Below are positions 37,555 to 47,359 of a DNA stretch of 64,000 nucleotides, piece after piece. The stretch lies in NCBI GenBank assembly GCA_938015445.1, contig CALLPE010000026.1, positions 41,213 through 105,212 on the forward strand, written 5' to 3'. Position 1 is the first letter of the stretch. Each line of letters opens with the position of its first letter. The stretch comes from an uncultured Pirellulales bacterium. Lineage in GTDB: Bacteria; Planctomycetota; Planctomycetia; Pirellulales; Thermoguttaceae. The position numbers and the translations under genes are program-made. The notes below the pieces were generated by a model. The model was given only the letters and a program-made list of their open reading frames with translations. It ran no database searches and had not been told where the DNA came from.

Positions 37555-38232
37555 TGACGCAGTGTGCAACGCCTAGGGCTGTTTTGTCTGGTTCGGACAA
37601 CCGTGCCCTACCACGGGCGCACACCGGGTAAAATGACCAAATGCGCGCCACCTCCGTGCTCTATCTGTTAATTTCGGTATTGCAGAGAAAATAGAAAAGA
37701 CACGTTTACTTTAACATTGTAATCAGTCAGATTGTTGTAGACCACAAATCAAAAACTTTTTCTGCCGCCCAACAATCTGGCCGCTTGTTGTATCACTAGA
37801 TTTAAGCAAATTGTTGCCGGCAACCTGAAACTAATCGCTTACTGACAGGCCAGAACTAATGGTGTGCTGGCACTCTGGAACGGATTGTTTGCTGGCAGGC
37901 GGGAACGAATTATTTGTTGTCAGGTTGCGGCGAATTGTTTGTTGACGGGCAAAAGCGAGTTATTTCTCGGCAGGCCGAGGCAAGCTTTTCGGTGAAGGTG
38001 CAAACCGGCAGACTTTGCGGTGGCAAATGGCCGCTGGTAGGTTGGTGTCCGGCCGCGACAGGTTCAATTCAGCCAACCGTTTACGGTCGCCGTACTTGTC
38101 CGACAAAGCAGCGTATCAGCGGCGTTTGTTTCGCTCAAGCAAGCCACCGCGTCCGAGTTGCGGGGTGCAGTGATGGGACACTTACGCACTCGGCTGTAGC
38201 CGAACGGTTGGCAGGTACCGCTTAGCCCGATT
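37555..38232. other. AT-rich promoter region plus repeat array
   Basis: 680 bp between the acyltransferase start and the ftsH stop. 37640-37800 is clearly more AT-rich than the genes and probably holds the acyltransferase promoter. 37807-37981 is a tandem array. No gene is seen. Confidence 0.55.
37807..37981. repeat. Seven tandem 25-bp units
   Basis: Units start at 37807, 37832, 37857, 37882, 37907, 37932 and 37957 without gaps. The approximate consensus is GAATTGTTTGCTGGCAGGCx followed by GGAAC. Copies differ at roughly 5-12 of 25 positions. It is one of the two longest intergenic arrays in the window. Confidence 0.85.
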
Positions 38233-40242
38233 TCATTCGCTGTCGGGCGGCCGCTTTCCGTGACCAGCGACAGCCAGCGCAGAGCCGCCGGCGACGCCTG
38301 CACGTGCCGAATCGTCGCCTGAAATTTCGCCAGCGGATTGCGAACCCCTGGATGCAGCCGGACCGATCAACTGCTCGATGTCCGACTCGTCGAGCGTCTC
38401 CTCGGCCTCCAGCGTGCGGGCAAGAAGGTCCAGTTTGTCGCGGTTTTCCGATAGCACTTGTTCTGCCTGCTCGGCTGCTTCGCGGACGATGCGCATGATC
38501 TCCTCGTCGATCAATCGGGCGGTGTATTCGCTGAAGCGGCGCGGCTCGGCCATTTCTCTGCCCAAAAAAGGATGCTCCTCCCCGTCGCGAAACGCCACCG
38601 GGCCAAGCCGGTCGCTCATGCCCCAATGGGCCACCATCAGGCGTGCCAGGTGCGTGGCGTCCTTCAGATCGTTCTCAGCTCCGGCCTGATACTCGTTGAA
38701 CACCAACTTCTCGGCTGCCCGGCCGCCGAGCAAACAGATCAGCCGGGCTCGGGCCTCGGACTGGCTGAGGCTGACGCGATCTTTTTCGGGCCGGAACAGG
38801 GTGGCCCCCAGGGCACGTCCGCGTGGGATGATCGACACCTTATGCACTCGGTCTGCTCCCGGCGTCAGCCATGCCAACAGTGTGTGTCCGGCTTCGTGAT
38901 AAGCGCTGGTGGTCTTTTCTTTGTCGGTGAGCATTTCGTCACGTTTTGCACCCATCAGCACTTTGTCGAAGGCATAGTCGAAGTCGGACTTTTCGACCTT
39001 CTGCTTGTCGTGCCGGCTGGCCCACAGTGCGGCCTCGTTGACCAGATTGCGGATGTCAGCCCCGGTCAAGCCCACGGTGGCGGCAGCCAGTTTTTCCAAA
39101 TCGACATCATCGGCCAGCGGCGTGTTGCGCGTATGTACTTTGAAGATTTCCAGTCTCCCCTGAAACGTAGGACGATCGACAACGATATGGCGGTCGAAAC
39201 GGCCGGGACGCAGAAGGGCAGGGTCGAGTACGTCGGGCCGGTTGGTAGCGGCCATGACGATTACCGATTCGGTGGGCGTGAAGCCATCCATCTCGCTGAG
39301 GATTTGGTTGAGCGTTTGCTCGCGCTCGTCGTGTCCGCCGCCCACGCCGGCGCCCCGGTGTCGCCCCACTGCATCGATCTCGTCGATAAACAAGATCGAC
39401 GGCGCGTTTTCCTTGGCGGTGGCGAACAGGTCGCGGACTCGGCTGGCACCTACGCCCACGAACAACTGGATAAACTCCGAACCGTTGATCGAAAAGAACG
39501 GCACGCCCGCCTCGCCAGCCACCGCGCGACCCAAAAGCGTCTTGCCGGTGCCGGGAGGACCGACCAGCAGTATTCCCTTGGGCACACGCGCGCCAAGGCG
39601 CTGAAACTTTTCGGGATTCTTCAGAAAATCGACCACCTCTTGAAGATCCCGTTTTACGCCTTCCAGCCCGGCCACATCTTTGAAAGTCACCGGCATTTCG
39701 CCGGATTCATACCGCCGCGCAGGGCTTTTGCTGAACCCGGCCAGCAGTCCGCCCCCTACCACCTGATCGCGTGCCCGACGGAACATGTACCACACAGCGG
39801 CAAACAGCGCTATGGTCACCAACACGTAAACGGCCAGTACCATGCCGGTATTGTCGCTCGGCTCGGTCGCCCGGTACGACTCGCCCAGGTTCTTGCGGAG
39901 CAGGTCTTTAAGGTCGTCGGGCACAAGCGGTGCCGGCGGGAGGGTGACCACAAACTTGTCGGATTTCTGTGGGGGCTCAGCAGATTCTTCCGTGGCCCGA
40001 AACTGGCCGTACACGCGCGATCCCTGAACTTCTAAGGCGGCTACCTTGTCTTCGCGGATCGCGCGGTCGAACTCGCCGAAGCTGATCTCCACCCGCTTTT
40101 CCCGGCCCCCGGTCAAGTACAAAAAAGCAATCACCGCTGCTACTACCAGCAGTACCCAAAAAGTGGTATTATTGGGTCGGCGTCCTTTTGCGCCGTGCCG
40201 GTGCGGCCCGCGGGGATTCTTCTCGGTTTGCTGTTTGTCCAT
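38233..40242 (-). CDS. ftsH: ATP-dependent zinc metalloprotease FtsH
   Basis: Membrane AAA+ protease that degrades misassembled and regulatory proteins. 669 residues from ATG 40242 (AGGAAG six bases upstream). Two membrane segments flank the periplasmic domain: [18 protein letters not shown] near 28-45, and near residues 138-155. Next come Walker A GPPGTGKT near 229, [10 protein letters not shown], the second-region-of-homology LRPGRFDRH, the zinc site HEAGH near 449, and ENDLKDAT carrying the third ligand. The C-terminal 45 residues are Gly/Ser/Ala-rich. Planctomycetes carry several ftsH copies; which one this is cannot be told. Confidence 0.97.
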   Translation of the reverse strand: MDKQQTEKNPRGPHRHGAKGRRPNNTTFWVLLVVAAVIAFLYLTGGREKRVEISFGEFDRAIREDKVAALEVQGSRVYGQFRATEESAEPPQKSDKFVVTLPPAPLVPDDLKDLLRKNLGESYRATEPSDNTGMVLAVYVLVTIALFAAVWYMFRRARDQVVGGGLLAGFSKSPARRYESGEMPVTFKDVAGLEGVKRDLQEVVDFLKNPEKFQRLGARVPKGILLVGPPGTGKTLLGRAVAGEAGVPFFSINGSEFIQLFVGVGASRVRDLFATAKENAPSILFIDEIDAVGRHRGAGVGGGHDEREQTLNQILSEMDGFTPTESVIVMAATNRPDVLDPALLRPGRFDRHIVVDRPTFQGRLEIFKVHTRNTPLADDVDLEKLAAATVGLTGADIRNLVNEAALWASRHDKQKVEKSDFDYAFDKVLMGAKRDEMLTDKEKTTSAYHEAGHTLLAWLTPGADRVHKVSIIPRGRALGATLFRPEKDRVSLSQSEARARLICLLGGRAAEKLVFNEYQAGAENDLKDATHLARLMVAHWGMSDRLGPVAFRDGEEHPFLGREMAEPRRFSEYTARLIDEEIMRIVREAAEQAEQVLSENRDKLDLLARTLEAEETLDESDIEQLIGPAASRGSQSAGEISGDDSARAGVAGGSALAVAGHGKRPPDSE

Positions 40243-40603
40243 CACCAGCTTCCTAAACATGGTTTCTTGTATTGTACCTGACCGGCAGTAGGTTTTCGAC
40301 CCGAGCGGTCTGGGCGGCAACACCCGACCAGGTGCCAAACCCGTGGTGCGCGCTGGTCGTGTACGTCCCAGCGCCATAATCGCGCCATAATCGGAGCGCC
40401 CGGGCTGAATCGGCCGATGGGGGACCAACCGGAATCTCCGAAGTTACCGGGAAAGCCCGCCACCGGTGCTTCCGGCTCGAGTGTACTAACGCCCAGCCGT
40501 TTGGCCCGCCAGGCACCGGGCAAGCTTAAGCTTTCAGATGAACGCCGGCGCTAAGGCTTGTGGCTAGCGCGATGACCGCCACGGGTTGTGCCTCCAGTAC
40601 ACT
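40243..40603. other. Spacer upstream of ftsH with an 11-bp tandem duplication
   Basis: 360 bp without a convincing gene. GCGCCATAATC occurs twice in tandem at 40371-40381 and 40382-40392. The ftsH promoter should be here. Confidence 0.5.
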
Positions 40604-41659
40604 CTAGGCCGTTTGCTGCCGGTTCCACAGCGATAGTCGGGGAAGCAACTGTTCTGGACGCGCGACGCCGGTTGTGGCCAATTGCTGCACGGTTATCGAG
40701 GCCACAAGATTGCCGACCAGCGCGGCCTCGGGCAAACTCGCCCCGCCGCAGAGAGCCAATACGGCGCCTGCCGTTGCGCTGTCGCCGGCGCCGGTCGGGT
40801 CCAGCGGGCCTTCCAGCCGCACGCCGGGCACTTCGGTTATCTGCGGATCGCTGACTATCATGCCGGCCGCACCGCGGGTGACGCAAACCGGCGCACCGCA
40901 TTGCCGTCGCAGGGTTTCGATGGCTTGCTCCAGCCGGTTCAGTTCGATCGTCTCGCCTGGCAGCGGCTGGCTGTGGCCGACTGCCTCGAACTGATTCGGT
41001 TTGATCATCACGTTGCGGAACCGGTGGATGCGGCGGCGGCTGTCGGCCCAAAATACGACGTTCGGCCAGCGAGAGGCTCGCTCGGCCAGGGCTTCGCGTA
41101 CCGCCGAAGTGACCACGCCGCAATCCTCTTCTTCCACCTGGTCGGCGATAATTACCGCGTCAAGCTGCGGCAGCAACGCATCGAGCGATTGCACGACACG
41201 CTCGACCAGCTCGGCTGCCGTGGGCCGGCGATTCTTGGTGTCGTAGCGCTCGTGTTCGCCGGAGAGCGTCGGATCGCCGCAATCGCGCGGTTTGAGATAA
41301 GTAGGGGTAAACATTCCAGGCGCGTGGTGCAGGTGTTCCAGCCGGCACCCCAGCGCCGCAAGGTCTTTCCGCAGGTCGTATCCTTCTCCGTCGTCGCCAG
41401 TCAGACCGATAGCGTGAATTCGGCCCGCACCCAGCGAAGCCAGATTGCAAACCACCGTACCGGCCACGCCCGGACTGTGACGAATAGCGACCACTTGATG
41501 GGCGCGTCGGCCGGTCTCTACGCTGACTTCGGCCAGCGCGGGATCAACTTCCAGATATTTGTCCAAGAAGTAATCGCCCAGTACGGCAATCCTTGCCCGC
41601 GCAAAGCTTTCCACCAGTTGTTCCAGGCGCTCGGCCGACATGTTCGACAAACGTTTCAT
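40604..41659 (-). CDS. PfkB-family sugar kinase, RfaE/HldE kinase-domain-like
   Basis: About 351 residues from ATG 41659; other nearby starts are possible. VLGDYFLDKY near the N-terminus, SPGVAGTVVCNLASLGA, and the C-terminal DPTGAGDSATAG with the catalytic Asp and anion hole mark the PfkB/ribokinase fold. The opening resembles the heptose-7-phosphate kinase domain of RfaE/HldE (GDxxLDxYxxG), but there is no nucleotidyltransferase domain. It may phosphorylate a heptose or another carbohydrate for envelope glycans. The substrate is not certain. Confidence 0.8.
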   Translation of the reverse strand: MKRLSNMSAERLEQLVESFARARIAVLGDYFLDKYLEVDPALAEVSVETGRRAHQVVAIRHSPGVAGTVVCNLASLGAGRIHAIGLTGDDGEGYDLRKDLAALGCRLEHLHHAPGMFTPTYLKPRDCGDPTLSGEHERYDTKNRRPTAAELVERVVQSLDALLPQLDAVIIADQVEEEDCGVVTSAVREALAERASRWPNVVFWADSRRRIHRFRNVMIKPNQFEAVGHSQPLPGETIELNRLEQAIETLRRQCGAPVCVTRGAAGMIVSDPQITEVPGVRLEGPLDPTGAGDSATAGAVLALCGGASLPEAALVGNLVASITVQQLATTGVARPEQLLPRLSLWNRQQTA

Positions 41660-41882
41660 TGCACTGGCAATATTTCCTGGCACTTGGGGCGTTTCGTTGG
41701 GCTTGCAGCACTTGTCGCAGACTCATCAACTCATCGCGCTTTTGGCGTTTCGCCGCGCGTGTAGTATGTCATCGCACTTGTAGCGTTTGAAAGCCCTGGT
41801 GGCTTTTCGGCGCCTTGATAGGGTACGATGGCACTTGTACAGTAGCGGTTCAGCTTTTCCCGGAGAAACTCGCGGCGGCCGG
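41660..41882. repeat. Spacer with irregular CACTTG/GCGTTT repeats
   Basis: CACTTG or close variants recur at about 41680, 41708, 41776 and 41830, often followed by a GGCGTTTCG-like run. Spacing is uneven (28-68 bp), so this is a decayed array rather than a clean tandem repeat. Confidence 0.45.
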
Positions 41883-43037
41883 TTACTGTTGCACGCTTGC
41901 GGCGGCCAATATTCGTCCAATGGCCCCTGCGTATCCTATCCCGGCGAATTCCACCGTGCAGTAGAAGCCTGCTTCGGGCGTCAAGCAGGGGTTAGGGTTG
42001 ACCTCCAAAATCCACGGTTTTCCGGCGGAGTCGATGCGAAAATCGACCCGGGCGTATCCGCGCAGTCCGAACAGCCCTACGCACCGCAGCGCCAGGCGGC
42101 ACAGGTGGTCGAGCATCGGCTGGTCCTCGGGCGGAAAATCGAAGCGGCGCGGAGTATGGTCGTATTCGAAGGTATCGGGAATCCACTTGGACTGGTAGCC
42201 GACAATCCTGGGTTTGTCTGGGGGGTAGTCGCAGAAAAGGATTTCCAGCGGTGGAAGTGTCTCCATGCCCTTCGGACCTGCCAGCAATCCCACCGATATT
42301 TCGCGCCCTTCAATGTATCGCTCGGCATAGCAGAGGCGTCCCAGGGCGGCCGAACGCTCTTGGAGTCGCTGCCGGATACCATCGACATCCACTTGGCGCA
42401 CCACCGCTTGGTCGTCGATATTGCGTGATCCCTGCTCGAAGACGCCTTTGATGATCCAGTCAGACGGCTGGTCGGTGGTGGGCTCGTCGCCCTCTGCCCC
42501 CGATGCCGGGCAATCCAGCAGCGCGGCCTCTGGTGGAGCATCGGCAGCGCCTGCAAAGGCGGGAACGTCGATTCCCGGAGGTAACCCGTGCAACGCCGAT
42601 ACCGCCGTCCGGTACAACGCGGCATGCGACTCGCAAGTTGCAGGCCAGCGGCCGGCACCGGGCAGGGCGATCCACTGCGCAGTGGGCAATCCGGCTTGTG
42701 CCAGCCGCTCTTTGGCCAGCAGCTTATGGCTGGTCAGAAAGATGCCAGCAGCAGTATTGCCTGTGTAGGGCATTTTGAGTGCCTCGAACACCGCCGGCGC
42801 CACGATGGCCAAAGAATCGTCGCCCGCCAGCGATTCCACCAGGTTGAAAACCGCCTGCGGCTTCAGTTCCTCCAGCCGACGGCACAGCGCCGCCAGGTCC
42901 AGACCGCAAGGCACGATCACCGTCTGGTGGCCCAATTGACGCAACGCCTCGGCAACGCCCAGCGCTTCGCAAAGCAGGTCTTGATCCTCCGGTGGATCGT
43001 TCGGGCCGATCTCATTGTGTACGATGGCAACCAGCAT
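41883..43037 (-). CDS. ATP-grasp ligase of the D-Ala-D-Ala ligase family (second of pair)
   Basis: 384 residues. The N-terminal domain has FNLVESLAGDDSLAIVAPAVFEALKMPYTG. The ATP-grasp core has WIIKGVFEQGSRNID, CYAERYIEGREISVGLL, and ARVDFRIDSAGKPWILEVNPNPCLTP, with the metal-binding Glu and Asn. About 50 Pro/Ala-rich residues are inserted between the domains near 150-200. It forms carboxylate-amine bonds with ATP. Substrates may not be D-alanine, because no mur genes are adjacent. Its start overlaps the end of the upstream ligase by 26 bp, so both are translated together. Confidence 0.85.
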   Translation of the reverse strand: MLVAIVHNEIGPNDPPEDQDLLCEALGVAEALRQLGHQTVIVPCGLDLAALCRRLEELKPQAVFNLVESLAGDDSLAIVAPAVFEALKMPYTGNTAAGIFLTSHKLLAKERLAQAGLPTAQWIALPGAGRWPATCESHAALYRTAVSALHGLPPGIDVPAFAGAADAPPEAALLDCPASGAEGDEPTTDQPSDWIIKGVFEQGSRNIDDQAVVRQVDVDGIRQRLQERSAALGRLCYAERYIEGREISVGLLAGPKGMETLPPLEILFCDYPPDKPRIVGYQSKWIPDTFEYDHTPRRFDFPPEDQPMLDHLCRLALRCVGLFGLRGYARVDFRIDSAGKPWILEVNPNPCLTPEAGFYCTVEFAGIGYAGAIGRILAAASVQQ

Positions 43038-44016
43038 GAGTCCTCGCCGATGCAGAAGTTACGATGCGGTCGATCAGCTCCCGGTAAGTCATCCCTAACT
43101 GAGTACACAGGATTGGCAGGTCGGAATGGTGGGGGTGAAGCCCCGGCAGCGGGTTGACCTCTAAGAAGTGGGGCCGGCCGAAACAATCCGAGCGCAAGTC
43201 CACCCGGCCCGCGTCGCGACAACCCAACAGCCGCCACACTGCCAAGGCAATAGCCTCGGCGCGGGCGACTTCGGCATCGGCCTCGGCCCGCACCAGGCGG
43301 TATTCTACCAGCTCTTCGCACTGCTCTTTGTTCACCAGCGAGTACACGTCGCTTTCCGCCTGCGGCCGAAGCACGATTTCCAAGGTGCCCAGCACAGTCG
43401 CTCGCCGGCCGGTGCCCAACAGACCTACGGTAAACTCCCTGCCAGGCAGATAAGTCTCCACCAGCACCGGCTGACGGAACCGCTCGAGCAGCTCTTCGCA
43501 AGCAAGCACCAGGTTTTCGCGCTGCGTGATCCGCGAAGCCGGACTGATCCCTTTGCTGGTCCCCTCGGCCGCCGGTTTGACGAACAAAGGCAACGGCAGG
43601 TCGATCTGCTCCGCCTCGGCCGGGATCCGCACCACAGCGAAATCGGCGGTAGGCAAGCCCGCCTGCCGCACCAGCGTCTTGGCCACATCTTTGTGCAAGG
43701 CTACGGCCATCACCAGCGGATCGGAAAAAGTGTACGGGATGTCGAAGGCGTCCAACAGCGCCGGCACTTGGCTTTCCCGGGCAGCTCCGTGCAGCCCTTC
43801 GGCGATATTGAACACCAAGTCCCAACAGTCCCCGGCCGCCAATCGCTGCACCAGCCGCCGCAGCGATCCGATCCGATCGGTTCGATGGCCCAGTTGGCTA
43901 AGGGCTGCGTCGATGGCGTCGATCGTGTCCTCGCGATCGAACTCGGCCGTCTGCTCTTCGCTGTAGCCGGCAGCCAGATACTCCGCCCGTAAGTCGTATG
44001 TGATGCCGATCAGCAT
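43012..44016 (-). CDS. ATP-grasp ligase of the D-Ala-D-Ala ligase family (first of pair)
   Basis: 334 residues. GITYDLRAEYLAAG replaces the usual Ddl opening, then FNIAEGLHGAARESQVPALLDAFDIPYTFSDPL, LFVKPAAEGTSKGI (ATP-binding lysine and small-residue loop), ETYLPGREFTVGLLG, and a C-terminal FLEVNPLPGLHP with the metal ligands. It is about as similar to Ddl as its downstream partner but clearly a different paralogue. Tandem pairs like this probably carry out two successive or alternative ligations on one pathway. The upstream spacer 44017-44297 shows no gene. Confidence 0.85.
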   Translation of the reverse strand: MLIGITYDLRAEYLAAGYSEEQTAEFDREDTIDAIDAALSQLGHRTDRIGSLRRLVQRLAAGDCWDLVFNIAEGLHGAARESQVPALLDAFDIPYTFSDPLVMAVALHKDVAKTLVRQAGLPTADFAVVRIPAEAEQIDLPLPLFVKPAAEGTSKGISPASRITQRENLVLACEELLERFRQPVLVETYLPGREFTVGLLGTGRRATVLGTLEIVLRPQAESDVYSLVNKEQCEELVEYRLVRAEADAEVARAEAIALAVWRLLGCRDAGRVDLRSDCFGRPHFLEVNPLPGLHPHHSDLPILCTQLGMTYRELIDRIVTSASARTHAGCHRTQ

Positions 44017-44297
44017 ATCGTCCCACCCAAGAAGTCGCCGTGCAAAAGCAGATTGTATAAACTACCGGCGACGTTCTGACAACCACCGTCGGCGCAGCTT
44101 CCGCCCGCCGCACAGTGCGGTCGCACCAATGGACGCGCGACCGTGGCAAGCAGGGAGCACAAGCCTTCTTCTTCCAATCAATGGATATGTCGGCAATGAG
44201 CAGAACCACGGCGCAGAAGCGGAGGACCATTCACGAAACCATCACAACCGTAAGCGTCGTCAACAGGACCTGCGCCGTGAAAGACGCTTTCGGGAGG

Positions 44298-45695
44298 TCA
44301 TCGGCGGGACGACCGTGCCGCCCAGGCCAGCGCGACGGTCAACATGGTGGTTGCCAGCAACACGGCAGAGGCGGGTTCCGGGACCGGCGCCGCCAACTGA
44401 TCGGACGTACTTAACTGTTCAGACGTGGCCAATTGGTCGGGCGCGGCCTGCGACATGGGGCTTATGCCGCGCAGAATCAGTTTGCCCGGGTTGTTTTTCT
44501 CGCCCCCAACCGTGATGCTATCGGCCTTCACATATCCGACTTCCAGCAAGGCTCCTGCGCCCACGTCGATTTGGCTGGCGCGTTCCAAGGAGGAAAGATT
44601 CACTCGTCCTTCGGCGACTGTCAGACCGGCCAAGTCCAGCAGCGGCCAACGGAAATCAGCCGTCCCCGATCCGTCCTTCAGTATTTGCCTGTGTCCGGCA
44701 AGCACGAATCCGGCGACATCCAACCGGCTTTGCCCGGCTACGTGCAGCACCAAGTTGTCATCAACGGCCAGTGGCGCGGCGATGCGATGCTCTCCGGCAG
44801 CAACCGCCAGAGTAGCCCACCGCCCGTTGTTGGCCAGCCGCAGTATGCCCTGGTCACCCGGTTCGATGCGGTATGAACCGACCTCGGTTTGGATACGCAG
44901 TGTGCCCACCGATTGCTGACCGTCCAGCCGCACCACCGCGTTGTTATCGCCGATGACAAACCCCAACCGTGCTGCATCGCCTGGGTTGTGCGGCACCGGG
45001 CCGGACCAATTGGCCGGCTGTGCCCAACTTGCCGGTGCAGCGCCCGAGCTGGTCCAGTTACTAAACGGCGGTGGCAAGGCTGGCTTGGGCCAGTTGCCGT
45101 CCGGATCGGTCCAATCGTCCGGCGGCGGCATGTTCAGCCAGCCGTCGGCCTGAGAATGTCGTAGCATACGAAACGATGCGCCCACCCACGACGAGGTCCA
45201 TCCAGGATTCGGGCTGGCGCTATTCCAGTAGCTCAGAAATCCTGCTGGCCATCCTTTGCTTTGATAGACCGTCGGGCCAATGGCGTAGGAAATGTTGTCG
45301 ATAAAGTAGCCCCACTCAGGACCAAAGTAGGTGGCTTCCACCGTAAAAGCACCCTGGCTTGCTTCTTGCACGGCCTGAAGCAGGTCGTAGCCGCTAATGG
45401 TCTCGGTCGCAGAAGTGCCGAAACGGTAGCTCCAGGCGAAGCTGTCGGCAGTGCCGTTGCCCGGCCAGAAATCCACCACCAGCAGCACCTCGTTGACGCC
45501 CTGGCCGTATGCGCCCTCTAGTCCTACGTGCGGAAAGACCGTCTGTCCGGCGGCCGCCGACCATAACAAACACAGGCCGCACAGCAACCCGGCGACATAC
45601 GACTGCAAACCCAGCCCTGCCATGGGCAACCGGCGGACATGCGCCAACGCCCCGGCTGGACGCAACCGCCGTAAGCTGGTAACGATTCTCGTCAT
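44298..45695 (-). CDS. PEP-CTERM surface protein downstream of a cobalamin riboswitch
   Basis: 465 residues from ATG 45695 (GGGAGA nine bases upstream). A long signal peptide ends near SAAAGQT. Residues about 45-180 form a globular domain: VNEVLLVVDFWPGNG, FAWSYRFG, GYDLLQAVQEASQGAF, WGYFIDNISYAIG, then FLSYWNS, GWTSSWVGASFRML and ADGW. Residues 200-430 are a repetitive beta-rich region like PEP-CTERM autotransporter-type repeats. The C-terminus has VPEP, a membrane helix and RSSRR, the PEP-CTERM/exosortase sorting signal, so it is probably processed and placed on the cell surface. The first domain distantly recalls the DUF4430/transcobalamin C-terminal-like layout; I cannot confirm that. Confidence 0.8.
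   Translation of the reverse strand: MTRIVTSLRRLRPAGALAHVRRLPMAGLGLQSYVAGLLCGLCLLWSAAAGQTVFPHVGLEGAYGQGVNEVLLVVDFWPGNGTADSFAWSYRFGTSATETISGYDLLQAVQEASQGAFTVEATYFGPEWGYFIDNISYAIGPTVYQSKGWPAGFLSYWNSASPNPGWTSSWVGASFRMLRHSQADGWLNMPPPDDWTDPDGNWPKPALPPPFSNWTSSGAAPASWAQPANWSGPVPHNPGDAARLGFVIGDNNAVVRLDGQQSVGTLRIQTEVGSYRIEPGDQGILRLANNGRWATLAVAAGEHRIAAPLAVDDNLVLHVAGQSRLDVAGFVLAGHRQILKDGSGTADFRWPLLDLAGLTVAEGRVNLSSLERASQIDVGAGALLEVGYVKADSITVGGEKNNPGKLILRGISPMSQAAPDQLATSEQLSTSDQLAAPVPEPASAVLLATTMLTVALAWAARSSRR
44401..44454. repeat. In-frame 18-bp repeat before the PEP-CTERM signal
   Basis: Units at 44401 and 44419, with a partial third at 44437, encode TSEQLS/TSDQLA-type hexapeptides. They form a linker just upstream of the sorting signal. 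Confidence 0.65.
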
Positions 45696-46078
45696 GGTCA
45701 CATCTCCCGTCTCGAAACGGTTCACAAACAAATCGATATAGCCTGCGGATATGGTAACTGGCGGAGTCGCAAGCTGCCACATTATGAAGTCCACAAACCA
45801 TCGATGGTCCGCTGAGCTAGCTCAGAGGATCGACGGTGCGCTGCGCGCCTTCAGACGATCCATGGTCTGCTGCGCGACCTCAGCGGGAAATAAGTTTCGG
45901 TCCTGGCTAATGTACCCTGAAGATTGCAGGGCCTTAGGTTTTTTTCTCGATGCGTTGGCTTCACTATCTCGATGTCTTCGTAGAGCCTCTGCCCAACGGC
46001 TCGATGTGGGAGCCATCTCCGCCGGTGGACGCGACTTGGTGGCGCTTCGGCGGTGGCATCTGTGCGGGCCAGTCCACG
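45696..46078. other. Spacer between DUF1559 and PEP-CTERM genes, with 29-bp repeats
   Basis: 383 bp. A three-copy 29-bp repeat lies at 45803-45889. A 64-codon minus-strand frame (45822-46016) has no proper ribosome site and is not called. Whether transcription reads through to the PEP-CTERM gene is open. Confidence 0.5.
45803..45889. repeat. Three 29-bp degenerate tandem units
   Basis: Units start at 45803, 45832 and 45861 with the shared head (G/C)A(T/C)GGTxxGCTG and a CTCAG-like tail. Confidence 0.7.
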
Positions 46079-47017
46079 TTATTGCAGCTTAGTCCAGTCT
46101 ATAAACTCTTCGCCTTCGCGGCTGCAAATTGCCTCGATAATTTCCATATCCAGGGAATCGGAAAGAAAACGTACCGCCCCGTCGCAGAACAGTCCGTTGA
46201 CCCCGCCAGGATGGTCGCTCCACATCTCGTTATTTTGCGTGCGATTGATCGGTCCGGATTGGTCGAATATGTTCTGACCGTTGGCCCATTCGCCGTTGAA
46301 CTTGTATCCGCGACCGGTGTCTTCGGCCACAAGCAACGTTTCGGTTGCACCGTCGGTAGCTTGCTTGAGGGAAACAGGTTTGTCGTAGACCATCATGCCA
46401 GGCTTGGTCACTCCCCGCGTCGCGTCGGAGAAGCCGTACATGCCGCCGTAATCGATGCACGCCATGCCGCTATCGACGGCGGGCAGGCCGGATCGAGTAC
46501 GCTTGTCGGTCAGTGGGCCGACGCGGCCCGGCTCGTAGCGCCTCGTGCTGGGACAAAGATACGTGGGTATCACCGTCCGCGTGGCCTCCAGGTTTGCTAC
46601 GGCGTTGTAAGGCAACTGCCAATCGAACCGCTGGTACACCTGGGACTGCTCGATGAAAGGCAGCAAAGCCACCGACCAGGCGATCCGCCGGCCTTTGGGT
46701 TCCAGGCACCCGATGGGAAAGCGACCATGCTGAGCGTGGTAGGTTTGCAGCCCGAGACCGATTTGCCGCAGGTTATTAGCGCATTGGACTCGTCGGCCCG
46801 ACTCGCGTGCGTGCTGCACCGCCGGAAGCGTCAGCCCCAGCAACATTCCCACGACGGCTACCACCACCAGTAGTTCGACTAGCGTAAAACCCCGACGGCA
46901 ACCAGACGGCATCAGGCGCCTGTCGAATGCTGCGGGAGCGCGTTGTTTGTCGGCGTTGCAGAGGTTTGGCATCGGCAGCCCTTCGGGTGTTGCGGCCAAC
47001 CGCGGCTTGGTTGACAC
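46079..47017 (-). CDS. DUF1559 prepilin-like protein (type II secretion pseudopilin type)
   Basis: 312 residues from GTG 47017; ATG 46972 is an alternative. A prepilin cleavage and methylation signal GFTLVELLVVV begins at residue 43, with a membrane helix to about 65. The DUF1559 domain follows: CANNLRQIGLGLQTYH, PFIEQSQVYQRFDW, YLCPST, TLLVAEDTG, and near the end the typical HPGGVNGLFCDGAVRFLSDS. Hundreds of such genes occur per planctomycete genome and their role is unclear; a pseudopilus or surface fibre is inferred. This one is the first gene downstream of the cobalamin riboswitch. Confidence 0.93.
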   Translation of the reverse strand: MSTKPRLAATPEGLPMPNLCNADKQRAPAAFDRRLMPSGCRRGFTLVELLVVVAVVGMLLGLTLPAVQHARESGRRVQCANNLRQIGLGLQTYHAQHGRFPIGCLEPKGRRIAWSVALLPFIEQSQVYQRFDWQLPYNAVANLEATRTVIPTYLCPSTRRYEPGRVGPLTDKRTRSGLPAVDSGMACIDYGGMYGFSDATRGVTKPGMMVYDKPVSLKQATDGATETLLVAEDTGRGYKFNGEWANGQNIFDQSGPINRTQNNEMWSDHPGGVNGLFCDGAVRFLSDSLDMEIIEAICSREGEEFIDWTKLQ

Positions 47018-47359
47018 GGGTCATACGGTTGCAACGCCTGCTTGGCCCTTGGGGTTCGCCCGCACTCCATACCAACACGGCCGTAAACAATCACCAGCGG
47101 CAAACTTCACTGCCAAGCGCTGTGGCGGTCCTGACGGCACCGGCGCTGGGCGCCAGCGGCAGCGATCAGCAAATCGGTTGGCTACGGCGCGCGACTGCGC
47201 TGTGCCGCCGGCGCGTACAGCCAAAAAGCAATCGACAGTTTGCCCCTGCGGCCCACGGTGCAGGACATCCCCAGCACGCCAGCGAAACCCTTAGGGGGTC
47301 ATGCAGACGATTACAACCCTCGTGCGGCGGCTGTCCCTCGCAGCCTTCCGCCGGTCATG
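47018..47359 (-). other. Leader between cobalamin aptamer and DUF1559 gene
   Basis: The 340-bp stretch between aptamer and gene. At about 47320-47350 the minus strand can form GGCTG-CGAGGGA-CAGCC with outer GCGG/CCGC pairs, putting a GAGGG purine run in the loop. This could be part of the expression platform. Short frames here (for example about 30 codons ending near 47170) are not recognisable, and none is called. A stop codon lies just upstream of GTG 47017 in its frame. Confidence 0.4.

Noticed and set aside
37807..37981. CRISPR array
   Set aside because: The 25-bp units are directly adjacent with no unique spacers, and no cas gene is in the window.
45915..45945. Plus-strand terminator (CCCTG-CAGGG stem, then CCTTAGG and seven T)
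   Set aside because: The stem is only five pairs, is separated from the T-run by seven bases, and no plus-strand gene precedes it.
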